A stretch of DNA of 64,000 nt. Source: Microthrix sp041394405 (GTDB lineage Bacteria > Actinomycetota > Acidimicrobiia > Acidimicrobiales > Microtrichaceae). Position 1 is the first letter of the stretch, and each line of letters begins with the position of its first letter. Made by a program: the position numbers and the translations under genes. The DNA lies in contig JAWKIF010000006.1 of the NCBI GenBank assembly GCA_041394405.1, positions 1,262,087-1,326,086 on the forward strand, written 5' to 3'. Below, one piece after another: positions 24,501 through 34,200 of the stretch. The notes under the pieces were generated by a model. That model did not search any database and had not been told where the DNA came from. It was given only the letters and a program-made list of their open reading frames with translations.

Positions 24501-25589
24501 CTACAGCACGACGACCGAGCGAAGCACCTCGCCGCGTTGCATCTTGGCGAACGCCTCCTCGACACCGTCGATGCCGATGCGCTCGCTGACGAACGCGTCC
24601 AACGGGAAGCGGCCCTGCAGGTGAAGGTCGACCAACTCGGGGAAGTCGCGGCTGGGCAGGCAGTCGCCGTACCACGAGGGCTTGAGCGCGCCGCCCCGGC
24701 CGAAGAAGTCGATCATGGGCAACTCGGGCATGGCCATGTCGGGGGTGGGCACGCCCACCTGCACCACGGTTCCCGCCAGATCACGGGCATAGAACGCCTG
24801 CTTGAGCACCTCCGGGTGGCCGACCGCCTCCACCACCACGTCGGCACCGAAGCCGCCCGTGACGTGGCGGATGGCCTCCACCGGGTCGACCGAGGAGGCG
24901 TCGACGGTGTGGGTGGCGCCGAAGCCGCTGGCCCACTCGAGCTTGGTGGGGTCGCGATCGACGGCGATGATGGTGGTTGCGCCCGCCAGCGCTGCGCCGG
25001 CGATGGCGGCGTCGCCCACTCCCCCGCATCCGAAGACCGCCACGCTGTCGCCCCGAGTGACCCCGCCGGTGTGCACCGCAGCCCCGAAGCCGGCCATGAC
25101 CCCGCAGCCCAGCAGCCCGGCGACCGCGGCATCCGCCCGGGGATTCACCTTGGTGCATTGGCCAGCGGCCACCAGGGTGGCCTCGGCAAAGGCGCCCAGG
25201 CCAAGGGCGGGCGACAAAGCGGTGCCGTCGGCGAGGGTCATGGGCTGGGCAGCGTTGTGGGTGTTGAAGCAGTACTGGGGGCGGCCCTTGGCGCACGCCC
25301 GGCATTGGCCGCAGACCGCGCGCCAGTTGAGGACGACGAAGTCGCCCGGTGCCACCTCGGTGACGTCCTCACCCACAGCCTCAACCCGCCCCGCGGCCTC
25401 GTGGCCCAACAGGAACGGGAACTCATCGGAGATGCCGCCCTCCCGGTAGTGCAGGTCGGTGTGACACACCCCGCAGGCTTCAACGGTGACACGGGCCTCG
25501 CCCGGGCCGGGGTCGGGCACGATGATGTCGCACACCTCCACCGGGGCACCCGAGCTGCGGGCGATCACTCCACGGACGGCTCTCGACAT
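24501..25589 (-). CDS. mscR: S-(hydroxymethyl)mycothiol dehydrogenase / S-nitrosomycothiol reductase
   Basis: A zinc alcohol dehydrogenase of 362 residues that oxidises the formaldehyde-mycothiol adduct and, in mycobacteria, also reduces S-nitrosomycothiol. The catalytic zinc site is CGVCHTD (Cys42) and GHEAAG (His63). Structural zinc cysteines are C93, C96, C99 and C107, and the NAD site is VFGCGGVGDAAI. The long stretches PFLLGHEAAG, YCFNTHNA, LVAAGQCTK and ALKPSWYGDCLP match mycobacterial MscR as I recall it. GGGGGAA precedes ATG 25589. Its presence implies that the cell makes mycothiol and detoxifies formaldehyde. Confidence 0.92.
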   Translation of the reverse strand: MSRAVRGVIARSSGAPVEVCDIIVPDPGPGEARVTVEACGVCHTDLHYREGGISDEFPFLLGHEAAGRVEAVGEDVTEVAPGDFVVLNWRAVCGQCRACAKGRPQYCFNTHNAAQPMTLADGTALSPALGLGAFAEATLVAAGQCTKVNPRADAAVAGLLGCGVMAGFGAAVHTGGVTRGDSVAVFGCGGVGDAAIAGAALAGATTIIAVDRDPTKLEWASGFGATHTVDASSVDPVEAIRHVTGGFGADVVVEAVGHPEVLKQAFYARDLAGTVVQVGVPTPDMAMPELPMIDFFGRGGALKPSWYGDCLPSRDFPELVDLHLQGRFPLDAFVSERIGIDGVEEAFAKMQRGEVLRSVVVL

Positions 25590-25666
25590 GTTCGGTTCCC
25601 CCTGGGTTTCGTTGCGAGGCCAAATCTAGCGGGAGCCCCCCCAACGCCCCGCCCGCGCGTTCGAGG

Positions 25667-26305
25667 TCACCCAGCCTCGGGCACCAACGTGTCGGCGCTG
25701 CGCCAGCAGTACCAGGCCACGAGCGATCGGTAGGGCCGGAACGGTTCCCCCAGATCGGGCATCTGGGCCGCGGTCGGGGTGGCGGTGCCGTGCGCCTTGC
25801 CCCACCCGGCACGCACCCCCAGATCGGCGCACGGCCAGACATCGTGACGGCGTAGTGCGTTCAGGAGAAACATCTGGGCCGACCATTCACCGATGCCTCG
25901 GACCGTCACCAGGCGCTCAACCACCTGCTCGTCGTCCAGCGTGCCCAACCTGCCCAGGCGAAGCCGCCCGTCCACCACACGCTCGGACAGGTCGGTGAGG
26001 GCCGCCACCTTGGCCGTCGACAAACCCGCCGCTCGCAACCCGTCGGGGCCGACGGCGAGGGTGGCCTCCGGCGTGATCGGCGCACCGCCTGTGGCGGCCT
26101 CCACCCGCGCCCAGATCGACGACGCAGCAGCCCCGGCGAGCTGTTGAAAGGCGATCATGCGGGCGAGCGTTGCGAAGCGGTCCCTCGCGGGGAGGGGTCG
26201 GCCCCACAGCGGCGCGCCGTGCCGAGCCATGAGGCCGTCGAGCACCGGGCTGACCCCCAGCAGCTGATCGATCCCCTCGTACACCCACTGGGCCGCGCGT
26301 GTCAT
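25667..26305 (-). CDS. HhH-GPD DNA glycosylase, AlkA-like (3-methyladenine type)
   Basis: A base-excision repair glycosylase of 212 residues. The helix-hairpin-helix with GPD motif is VRGIGEWSAQMF followed by WPCADLGVRAGWGK, where Asp161 is the catalytic aspartate. The FQQLAGAAASSIWARV helix is also typical of the AlkA/MAG branch. It lacks the N-terminal AlkA domain, so it resembles the short bacterial MAG forms. ATG 26305 is divergent from, and 56 bp away from, the acyl-CoA synthetase start. The frame open to 26986 is antisense of that gene. Confidence 0.9.
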   Translation of the reverse strand: MTRAAQWVYEGIDQLLGVSPVLDGLMARHGAPLWGRPLPARDRFATLARMIAFQQLAGAAASSIWARVEAATGGAPITPEATLAVGPDGLRAAGLSTAKVAALTDLSERVVDGRLRLGRLGTLDDEQVVERLVTVRGIGEWSAQMFLLNALRRHDVWPCADLGVRAGWGKAHGTATPTAAQMPDLGEPFRPYRSLVAWYCWRSADTLVPEAG

Positions 26306-26361
26306 CGCCGCCGATCCTGCCACGTCGGGCCACGGGCGTGCGCTGTATCGTGCCCACGCCG

Positions 26362-28062
26362 ATGGAACCCCACCTCCCCACCCTGTTCGACGCCGTGGCC
26401 GACGCCCGGCCGGACGCACCTGCCCTGCACACACCGGAGGGCGTGACCACCTGGGGCGCACTGAAACGGCGTACTGATGCCCTGGGCGCAGCGCTGCATG
26501 CGTCCGGTGTGAGCGGCGCACCGTCCTCGTCGACCACCGAGGACGGTTGGGTGTGCCCCAACCCCCGGGTGGCCCTGTACCTGCACAACCATCCCGCCTA
26601 TCTGGAGGCCATGGTCGGTGCGTGGAAGGCCAGGGCCACCTCCGCCAACGTGAACTACCGCTACCTTGCCGGCGAGCTGGTGCCCCTGCTGGACGATGCC
26701 CGCCCCGCCGCCTTCGTGTACCACCAATGCTTCGCTCCGACGCTTGGGGACGTGCTCGACCGCCTGGACACGACACCGCAGCTGTGGTGCGTACCCGACG
26801 GATCGGGCCACCAGTTGCTCCCCGGCGCGCGGTGGTACGAGGACGTGCTGGCCGAAGCGCCCCCGCTGCCGCAGTCGCTCCGACGCGACTGGAGCCCCGA
26901 CGACCGCTACCTGGTGTACACCGGCGGCACCACCGGCGCCCCCAAGGGCGTCTTGTGGCGCCAACGCGACTTCGCGGTTGCGGCACTGGGGTTCGACCCC
27001 ACCTTGCTGGATGGGCCGGGCGGCATCACGGGATGGGCCGAGGCGCTCCCGGCCCGGGCGCCACGATCGCTGGTTGCACCGCCGTTCATGCACGGCGCAG
27101 CGCACTGGAACGCGCTGGCCGTGTGGCTGAAGGGCGGCACCGTGGTGCTGCCCGCTCACCCCGAACGCTTCGACCCCGAGGCGGTGTTGGATGCCGTGCA
27201 GTGGGGTGAGGCTACGGCAATGATCATCGTGGGGGACGCCTTTGCCCGACCCCTGCTGGAGGCCGATGCCCGCAGCCCCCGCCCCCTCCGCAGCCTGAGG
27301 CACCTGCTCACCGGCGGGGCCATCCTGTCGCCGGCGGTCAAGGCCGAGCTGGTGGGACGTTGGCCCCACCTGACCATCGTGGACGTGCTGGGCAGCTCGG
27401 AATCCGGACGCCAGGCGGTGCAGCGCCACCGCACTCGCGGCCCCACCGGCGCCGACGAACCCGAGCCCCGGGCGTTTCGGCCGGGCGACAACACGGTGAT
27501 CGTCAGCGAGGGGGGCCACGATGTGGTGGACCCGAAGCGGCAGCCACCCGGTGCCGCTCCAGGCGAGGTGGGGTGGCTGGCGCGCACAGGGCGCGTCCCG
27601 TTGGGCTACCTGGGGCACCCGGAAGCTACCCGGGCGACCTTTCCCGTCATCGGTGGGCTGCGGGTCGCGGTCACCGGCGACCGGGCCCGCTACCGGCGCG
27701 ACGGTGGCATCGAGCTGCTCGGTCGCGAGGCGGCCTGCATCAACACCGGCGGCGAGAAGGTGTTTGCCGAGGAGGTCGAGGAGCGGCTTCGGCATCATCC
27801 GTCGGTGCTGGACCTCGTCGTGGCGCCGGCAACAGACGATCAGTTTGGCCAGGCCGTGGGAGTGGTTGCCACGGCCCGTGGCGGCGCCCCACTGCGGCTG
27901 GAACAGCTGCGGGAGTTCGGCCGAGCGCACCTGGCCGACTACAAACTGCCTCGCCGGCTGGTGGTGGTCGACCAGGTGCAACGTTCGCCGTCGGGGAAGC
28001 CGGACTACACCTGGGCCCGCCGCCAGTTGGATGGGGGCGCAGGTGGGGAGGGATGGGGGTGA
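26362..28062 (+). CDS. Acyl-CoA synthetase (AMP-dependent, FadD-like)
   Basis: Activates a carboxylic acid with ATP and CoA through an acyl-adenylate. A3 P-loop YTGGTTGAPKGV, A5-like VLGSSESGRQ, A7/A8 TGDRARYRRDGGIELLGRE, the NTGGEKVFAEEVEE hinge region and the C-terminal lysine in SPSGKPDY are all present in 566 residues. It resembles the long-chain or steroid-side-chain FadD group, but chain length cannot be judged. ATG 26362 is preferred; GTG 26350 is in frame. A TATCGT -10-like hexamer ends 10 nt before the ATG. Confidence 0.9.
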   Translation: MEPHLPTLFDAVADARPDAPALHTPEGVTTWGALKRRTDALGAALHASGVSGAPSSSTTEDGWVCPNPRVALYLHNHPAYLEAMVGAWKARATSANVNYRYLAGELVPLLDDARPAAFVYHQCFAPTLGDVLDRLDTTPQLWCVPDGSGHQLLPGARWYEDVLAEAPPLPQSLRRDWSPDDRYLVYTGGTTGAPKGVLWRQRDFAVAALGFDPTLLDGPGGITGWAEALPARAPRSLVAPPFMHGAAHWNALAVWLKGGTVVLPAHPERFDPEAVLDAVQWGEATAMIIVGDAFARPLLEADARSPRPLRSLRHLLTGGAILSPAVKAELVGRWPHLTIVDVLGSSESGRQAVQRHRTRGPTGADEPEPRAFRPGDNTVIVSEGGHDVVDPKRQPPGAAPGEVGWLARTGRVPLGYLGHPEATRATFPVIGGLRVAVTGDRARYRRDGGIELLGREAACINTGGEKVFAEEVEERLRHHPSVLDLVVAPATDDQFGQAVGVVATARGGAPLRLEQLREFGRAHLADYKLPRRLVVVDQVQRSPSGKPDYTWARRQLDGGAGGEGWG

Positions 28063-28101
28063 GCTGGGCAATCGTGCCCAACGGCACATGCCGCGCCCCG
28101 G

Positions 28102-28107
28102 TACGCT
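28102..28107 (+). promoter_or_regulatory. -10 hexamer TACGCT, leaderless PGPGW-gene promoter
   Basis: TACGCT ends 7 nt before ATG 28115 with no ribosome binding site between. Confidence 0.55.
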
Positions 28108-28114
28108 GGCAGCC

Positions 28115-28681
28115 ATGAAGGGGGTGGATCCACAGGCTTCTGCCGGCGAGGAAGTCGGCGACACGCCGGGTGACGCCACGCGGGCGCCCGATGCGGACGC
28201 CCCGCCCGCGCCCGCCCCGCCCGCGCCCGCCTCCGATCCCGTGGTGAGAATGTTTCGTCGGCCGCGTCGGCCGCGGTTCCGGCGTTCCTCTGACGTCCTC
28301 ATCGAGCCCAAGGAGCGTGGCCGCCTGCGCGCCGCGGCCCTGGCCGCCGAGTTGGCCACCGGCAAGCACGAAGAGAGCGAACTCGAGGCGCAGCGAGGCG
28401 TGCTCGTCCGCCTCACGCGCATGTCGCTGGGCGCCATCGTGATGCTGGCGGGCCTCGTGATGTTGGTCATCCCCGGCCCGGGGTGGCTCGCCATCGCCGC
28501 TGGCCTGGCGATTCTGTCCAAGGACGTGGCCTGGGCCGACAACGCGCTGCGGTTCATCCGGGAGAAGATCCCCGGCGTGCCCGCCGACGGCAAGATCCCG
28601 CGCTCCACCTGGTTGGTCATTGGCTTTCTGGGGGCGGCAGGCCTGGCAGTGGGCCTGGCCTACGCCACCAATGGAATGTGA
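28115..28681 (+). CDS. PGPGW-family membrane protein (TIGR02611-like)
   Basis: A 188-residue membrane protein of unknown function. The first 60 residues are Pro/Ala-rich and then basic. Two hydrophobic stretches surround the family motif: SLGAIVMLAGLVMLVIPGPG, then WLAIAAGLAILSKDVAWAD. A third helix ends the protein (WLVIGFLGAAGLAVGLAYAT). ATG 28115 is 7 nt past a TACGCT -10. The GTG start of the next gene overlaps its stop, coupling it to a DNA glycosylase. Confidence 0.85.
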   Translation: MKGVDPQASAGEEVGDTPGDATRAPDADAPPAPAPPAPASDPVVRMFRRPRRPRFRRSSDVLIEPKERGRLRAAALAAELATGKHEESELEAQRGVLVRLTRMSLGAIVMLAGLVMLVIPGPGWLAIAAGLAILSKDVAWADNALRFIREKIPGVPADGKIPRSTWLVIGFLGAAGLAVGLAYATNGM

Positions 28682-29610
28682 GCCCCTGCCCCACCGGTGA
28701 GTGGCGCCTGGACCGCCCCCTCGACCTTCGGGCCACGCTGGGCGCGCTGCGACAGGGTCATGACCCCACCCGCAGCCTGAGCCCGTCCGGCGCCCACTGG
28801 GCGCTGTGGACGGCCGGTGGCGCGGCCACGCTGGCCCTGAGGGTCCTGAAACAGTCGCTGCGCGCGGCCGCCCACGGACCCGGAGCCGACGAGGCGTTGG
28901 AGGGGGTTCCGGCGTTGTTGGGGCTGAGCGATCGGCACCGACTGCCCTCCGAGGCACCGCCGCGCTTGGAGCGAGCGGCACGCCGCCACGTGGGTGCCCG
29001 GCTCGGCGCCACGGGCGACCTGGCGGGGGCGCTGTTCCCGGCGGTGCTGGGACAGCGCGTGACCTCCGGCGAAGCCCACCGGTCGTGGGCCGAGCTGTGC
29101 CGACGGTTTGGCGGGGACGCGCCGTCGCACCCGAGCCTGAACGAGCTGGTGCCCGGCCATCCGCCCCTGGTGATGCCGGCGCAGGCCTCCGCACTCGGGC
29201 GGCTGAGCGCACACGAACTCCACCGGCTTGGGGTCGAGCGGGCTCGCGGGGACCTCCTCACGAATCTGGCTCGCCGAGCGCCAAGCATGGCGCGTCTGGT
29301 GGCGCTGCCGGCCGACGACACCCGCGCCAAGCTGACCAGCCTCTCCGGGGTCGGTCCCTGGACCGCCTCGATCGCCACCAGGGTGGCCCAGGGGGATCCG
29401 GATGCCGTGCTGCTGGGCGACCTGCACGTTCCCTCCAACGTTGCGTGGTTTCTGGCGGGCGAAGTGCGTGCGGACGACACCCGCATGCTGGAGCTGCTGG
29501 CGCCCTTTTCCGGCCAGCGGGCCCGCGTTCAGCAACTGATTTCTTGGTCTCACGTCGTGGCCCCGCGGCGCGCGCCCAGGTACCGCCCCCAACCCATCGC
29601 CCGCAGGTGA
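28678..29610 (+). CDS. Second HhH-GPD DNA glycosylase family protein
   Basis: A 310-residue base-excision repair-type protein. The HhH motif is LTSLSGVGPWTASIATRVAQ (about 219-238) and the catalytic-type Asp lies in VLLGDLHVPSNVAW (about 244). About 90 N-terminal residues could form the AlkA-like accessory domain (RLDRPLDLRATLGALRQGHD), as in mycobacterial-type 3-methyladenine/8-oxoguanine glycosylases. Substrate is not predictable. The start GTG 28678 overlaps the previous stop as GTGA. Together with the AlkA-like gene 2.4 kb away, the neighbourhood is enriched in alkylation or oxidation repair. Confidence 0.85.
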   Translation: MSPCPTGEWRLDRPLDLRATLGALRQGHDPTRSLSPSGAHWALWTAGGAATLALRVLKQSLRAAAHGPGADEALEGVPALLGLSDRHRLPSEAPPRLERAARRHVGARLGATGDLAGALFPAVLGQRVTSGEAHRSWAELCRRFGGDAPSHPSLNELVPGHPPLVMPAQASALGRLSAHELHRLGVERARGDLLTNLARRAPSMARLVALPADDTRAKLTSLSGVGPWTASIATRVAQGDPDAVLLGDLHVPSNVAWFLAGEVRADDTRMLELLAPFSGQRARVQQLISWSHVVAPRRAPRYRPQPIARR

Positions 29611-29725
29611 CCCGGCGACGTCGCCCGACCGGACGGCGACTCCACAGCCAATCCACCGATCATCCACAGCCGCCGGGCCACAAACCACACCGTTGTACCT
29701 CTTCCTCCTCACAGGGAAACCAGCG

Positions 29726-29731
29726 TACGGT
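29726..29731 (+). promoter_or_regulatory. -10 hexamer TACGGT, leaderless promoter
   Basis: TACGGT ends exactly 7 nt before ATG 29739, with no ribosome binding site. No -35 at the proper distance. Confidence 0.55.
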
Positions 29732-29738
29732 CGCCGAC

Positions 29739-30008
29739 ATGGCCACCTATCAGGTACAACTGCGCGACGGTTCGACCCACACGGTCAGCCATGTCGACGC
29801 CTATCAACCCGAGCGAACGATCACCACCTTCTTCCGATCCAACTCCGCCCGTCGCACCATGGACTGCTGGTCGGATCGGGTGGCCAGCTTTCGAACCGAC
29901 GAGCTGCTGGTGATCAGCCGTGAGGGCGCAGCCGATGATGCCGTCGAGGGCGACCGGGCCGCACCCATCCATTTGCTGCCCGATGCGGACCGGGTCGTAG
30001 GCCTGTAG
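29739..30008 (+). CDS. Hypothetical protein (89 aa)
   Basis: I do not recognise this small soluble protein. It begins with a beta-rich segment MATYQVQLRDGSTHTVSHVD and has no cysteine cluster beyond a single Cys, no signal peptide and no membrane helix. The start is supported by a TACGGT -10 hexamer at the leaderless distance. The gene precedes the envelope glycosyltransferase cluster on the same strand, but the next gene seems to have its own promoter, so a functional link is uncertain. Confidence 0.65.
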   Translation: MATYQVQLRDGSTHTVSHVDAYQPERTITTFFRSNSARRTMDCWSDRVASFRTDELLVISREGAADDAVEGDRAAPIHLLPDADRVVGL

Positions 30009-30025
30009 GTCGCGGGCGCCCGGCT

Positions 30026-30031
30026 TAGGGT
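30026..30031 (+). promoter_or_regulatory. -10 hexamer TAGGGT before the GT2 gene
   Basis: TAGGGT ends 6 nt before GTG 30038, which favours this start over the in-frame GTG 30032 lying inside the spacer. Confidence 0.5.
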
Positions 30032-30037
30032 GTGGGC

Positions 30038-30811
30038 GTGGAGGGTCACCAGGGCACATCGCCAGAGCACCGCGGCACGTTGGTGATCATCCCTGCCTAC
30101 AACGAGCAGGCCTCCATCGGGGACCTGCTGGACCGACTGGCCGCATGTGGCCCGTTGCGCGGCCTGTGCGACGTCCTGGTGGTCGACGACGGTTCGTCGG
30201 ACGCCACCTTGGCGGAGGCACGTCGCCGCGGGGTGGCAGTTGCGCCGCTCCCCATCCATCTCGGGATCGGAGCCGCCCTAAGGGCGGGGTTCCGTCACGC
30301 CGCCGACGCCGGCTACGAGCGCGCCGTTCAGCTGGACGCCGATGGCCAGCACGACCCGGCGGAGATCACCCGGATCCTGGCCGGATTGGATGACGGCGCC
30401 GACCTGGTCATCGGCTCACGGTTCGTGGAACCGGGGGATTCGGATTCGGGCCGCTACCTGCCCTCCCGGTCGCGTCGGGTGGCCATGCGTTGGCTCCGCC
30501 TCGGGGTTCGGGCCCATACCGGTGCGCGGCATACCGACCCCTCCAGCGGCTTCCGGGGCTTCTCCCGCCGCATGATCCAAGCCTTTGCCGACGACTATCC
30601 CCTGGACTACCTGGAATCGGTGGAGGCGCTGATCACGGCCCACCACTTGGGCTACCGGGTGGCCGAGGTGCCCATCACCGGCCGCGTTCGTGTCGCGGGG
30701 GTTCCGTCCCATCGGGGGCACCGCCTAGGGTTCCACTACCTTCGCATGTGGCTGAGCCTCAGCCTGAAGCGTCGCCGCAGGCCGGTGAACAACCACGGCA
30801 CGGCGGCCTGA
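30038..30811 (+). CDS. GT2 glycosyltransferase, dolichol-phosphate-mannose-synthase type
   Basis: Transfers a sugar from a nucleotide donor, probably to polyprenyl phosphate. The GT-A motifs are clear: VIIPAYNEQASIGDLLDRL, VVDDGSSDAT, and the metal-binding QLDADGQHDP. GSRFVEPGDSDSGRYLPSR and DPSSGFRGFSRRM are typical of the DPM1 branch. No membrane segment is visible, so it relies on a membrane partner; the next gene, a DUF2304 protein, is the usual one in actinobacteria. GTG 30038 is the preferred start. It is the first enzyme of a run ending in the AftD-like gene. Confidence 0.9.
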   Translation: MEGHQGTSPEHRGTLVIIPAYNEQASIGDLLDRLAACGPLRGLCDVLVVDDGSSDATLAEARRRGVAVAPLPIHLGIGAALRAGFRHAADAGYERAVQLDADGQHDPAEITRILAGLDDGADLVIGSRFVEPGDSDSGRYLPSRSRRVAMRWLRLGVRAHTGARHTDPSSGFRGFSRRMIQAFADDYPLDYLESVEALITAHHLGYRVAEVPITGRVRVAGVPSHRGHRLGFHYLRMWLSLSLKRRRRPVNNHGTAA

Positions 30812-30812
30812 C

Positions 30813-31226
30813 GTGTGGCAGGTTCTGGCGTTGTTGTGGGCGCTCATCGCCGTGGGCACCGTGGTGTACTTCGTGCGACTCGGCCGCCTGCGGATCAAGT
30901 ACGCCATCCCCACCCTTGCCGTGGGGGCGACGGTTGGCGTTCTGGCCAGCGTTGCGCCGCTGGCGCGCTGGGCCGCAACGGGGTTGGGCGTCGGTTCGCC
31001 CCGAGCGCTGGTGTCGCTGGTGATCCTCGCCTACGCATCCGGCATGTCGCTGGTGGCCGTTCGGGAGTTGAGCCGCCTGGAGGCCCGCACCCGCACCCTT
31101 GCCGAAGCGTTGGCGCTGCTGGACGTTCGCACCGCGGAGGCGCAGGACGGCTCGCCGGCAAGCCCGGTGAGCCCTGGAGGCGACGATGAGGGTGGAAGCG
31201 AGGACGGGCCAGACCCTTTGGTGTGA
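30813..31226 (+). CDS. DUF2304 membrane protein
   Basis: A 137-residue membrane protein with three hydrophobic segments: LALLWALIAVGTVVYFV, a second after IKYAIPTLAVGATVGVLAS, and LVSLVILAYASGMSLVAV. These are followed by a helical, then acidic disordered, tail. DUF2304 proteins commonly sit next to DPM1-like glycosyltransferases and are thought to anchor or assist them. GTG 30813 starts 1 nt after the glycosyltransferase stop. Confidence 0.88.
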   Translation: MWQVLALLWALIAVGTVVYFVRLGRLRIKYAIPTLAVGATVGVLASVAPLARWAATGLGVGSPRALVSLVILAYASGMSLVAVRELSRLEARTRTLAEALALLDVRTAEAQDGSPASPVSPGGDDEGGSEDGPDPLV

Positions 31227-31295
31227 GGCCCCTCGCCGGCACTGCGCCGGGGGGATCGGGTTGCTGACGCGCCGACCACTATCATCGCTCGGGTC

Positions 31296-34200
31296 ATGAG
31301 ACGGCTCCTCGGCAGGTTGGAGCAGTGGAGGCCGTGGCCTGTCGCTGCGCTGGCCCTCGTCTCCTATGTGCCGCTTCTGTTGACCCACCGGGGCCAGGTC
31401 GGCGCCGACACCAAGTCCTACCTCTACCTCAACCCCGGCAAGCTGCTCGCCGACGCCCCGTGGCTGTGGGAGACGGGTGTGGGACTGGGCACGGTCACGC
31501 ACCAGAACATCGGCTACCTGTGGCCATCGGGCCCCTACTACTGGTTCTTCGACACGCTGGGTGTGCCCGACTGGATCGCCCAGCGCCTGTGGTTGGGAAC
31601 CATCATCCTGGCGGCCGGCATGGGGGTGCGTTTCATGCTGCGCACCCTGCGCTGGGAGTTGCCTGGCGTGACGGTGGCGATGTTTGCCTACGCGCTCAGC
31701 CCGTACCTGTTGCACTACGGCGCCCGCATCTCCATCATCCTGTTGCCCTTCGCCGGCCTGCCCTGGCTGATTGCGTTCACGGTGCGTGCCTTGCGCAACG
31801 GCGGGTGGCGGGACCCTGCCGCGTTCGCCCTCATCACCCTGACCGTCGGGGGCATCAACGCCACGTCGCTCCTGCTGGTGCTGATCGGCCCGGCGTTGTG
31901 GGTGCTCTACGCGCTGCTGGCCGAACGGGAGGTGACGCTGAGGCAGGTGCTGGCCGCCGGCGCCCGTATCGGATCCCTCACGCTGGCGACGTCGTTGTGG
32001 TGGATGGCGGGATTGGTGCTTCAGGGCAACTACGGAATCCCCATCCTGGACTACACCGAGACCTACCGCGTCGTCGGAACCGCATCCACGGCGCCCGAGG
32101 TGATGCGGGGCCTGGGCTATTGGTTCTTCTACGGCAGCGATGCGTTGGGCCCGTGGATCTCCGGCGCCGTCACGCTGGTGCAGAACCCGCTGGTGCTGAC
32201 CGTCAGCTTCATCCTGCCCGGCCTCGTGGTGATCTCGGCGCTGTTCACCCGCTTCCGCTATCGCGCCTACTTCGTGCTGATGGCGGTGGTCGGCGCGTTG
32301 GTCTCCATTGCATCGCACCCGTACGACTCGCCCACCCCGGCAGGTGCCCTCTTCAAGGCGGCCACCGCCACCGATGCCGGGCTGGCGTTCCGCTCCACGC
32401 CACGGGCCATTCCGCTGCTGGCCCTGGGCGGTGCGGTGCTGCTGGCCGCCGGGGTCGCCGGGGTAGCGACGCTCCGGCCGCGCCTGAAGGTACCGGCCGC
32501 CATGGCCGTCGTGGTGCTGGTCGGAATTACCCAGGCACCGCTGTTCCTCGGCCGAATGGTGGACGACAACCTGCAACGGGCCGAGGACATCCCGTCGTAC
32601 TGGTACGACGTGGCTGAACGGCTCGATTCCGGCGATCGCTCCACCCGGGTTCTGGAGATGCCGGGCATCGACTTTGCCAGCTACCGGTGGGGCAACACGG
32701 TCGACCCGATCACCCCCGGGCTCATCGACCGCGACTTCGCCGCCCGGGAGCTCATCCCGTACGGGTCGCCCGCGTCCGCCCAACTGATGATGGCCGTCGA
32801 CCTGCCCTACCAGGAAGGAACCGCCAACCCGGCGGCCCTCGGCCCGGTGCTGCGCATGATGTCGGTCGGCGACGTCGTCGCCCGCAACGATCTGAGGTAC
32901 GGCCGCTACCGCACGCCGCGCCCCCGCAAGTTCTGGGAGCAGCTCACCGGGCTCTCCGGCCTGGGCGGCGCCGAGGAGTTCGGCCCGAAGGTCAGCGACC
33001 GCCCCGACCCGGTCGTACCCTTGTTGGACGAGATCGAGCTGGGCATGGATCCCGAGCTCCCCGATCCACCGTCGGTCGGCGTGCTGCCGGTCACCGATCC
33101 CCTGCCGATGCTGCGGACTCAGGCCGCCTCCGCGCCGCTGATCATCGCGGGGGATGCGCATGGGCTGGTCAACACCGCGGGTGCCGGGATGCTCGACCCT
33201 GCCCGGCCGGTGTTCTACTCGGCATCCTTCGCCGATGCTCCCGACGAGCTGCGGTCCCTGGCGGACGAGCCCCAGGCCGAACTGATCGTGACCGATACCA
33301 ACCGCAAGCAGGCGCTCCGCTGGGGCTCGGTGCGCGAGAACCGCGGCTATACCGAACGGGCCGATCGCGAACCCATCGTCACGGACGTGACCGACAACCG
33401 GTTGGAGGTGTTCCCCGACGCCGACACCGACGCCGCCACCGTGACCGAGACGCTCGGTGGGGCCACGATCGACTCCACCACCTACGGAAACGGCGTGAGC
33501 TACACGCCCGGCGACAAGCCGCAGTTTGCCATGGACGGCTCGCTTCGCACGGCGTGGCGCACGGGTGCCTTTGGAGAGCTCTCCGAAGATGCGCTGGAGG
33601 TCACCTGGGATGAGGCGGTCACCGCCGATTCGCTGACCCTCACCCAAAGCCAACGCAAGGTGAACCGCTGGATGACCGAGGTGGAGCTGTCGTTCGACGA
33701 TGGCGACGGCGACTTCTCGGACCCGCAGCGGGTCAGGCTGGACGAGCGTTCCCGCGGCGCCGATGGCCAGCCGATCGAGTTCCCCCGTCGCACCTTCTCC
33801 CGCCTGCGGGTGGAGATCATCGATACCAACGTGGGCGAGCTGGCCAACTACTCCAAGGTGAGCGAGGTGGGCATCGCGGAACTGTCAGTGGCCGACACCA
33901 CCCTGACCGACGTCGTGCGGCCCCCCACCGACCTGCTGGACACCCTCGGTGGCGCCAGCACGGAGCGGCCGCTGGCGTTCGTACTCCGACGCGCCTCGGC
34001 CAACCCGGAGGAGGTGGTACTCGACGACGAGGAACCCGCCATGATCCGCTCGTTGTCGGTGCCCGAGGAGCGGCAGTTCTCGGTCGGCGGGGTTGCCAGG
34101 CTTCCCCTGGAACAACCCGACCAGGACATCGATGCCACGCTTGGGATCCCCTCGGCCGAACAAGGTGGCGTCACCGCCACTTCCAAGGCGCGGCTGCCCA

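Noticed and set aside
26302..28620. 772-residue minus-strand frame opposite the acyl-CoA synthetase
   Set aside because: Antisense shadow; no motif, and it would also overlap the PGPGW gene.
30759..33653. 964-residue minus-strand open frame inside the AftD-like gene
   Set aside because: A GC-frame shadow, rich in Gly/Arg/Gln/His with no domain; the plus strand has clear membrane helices and motifs.
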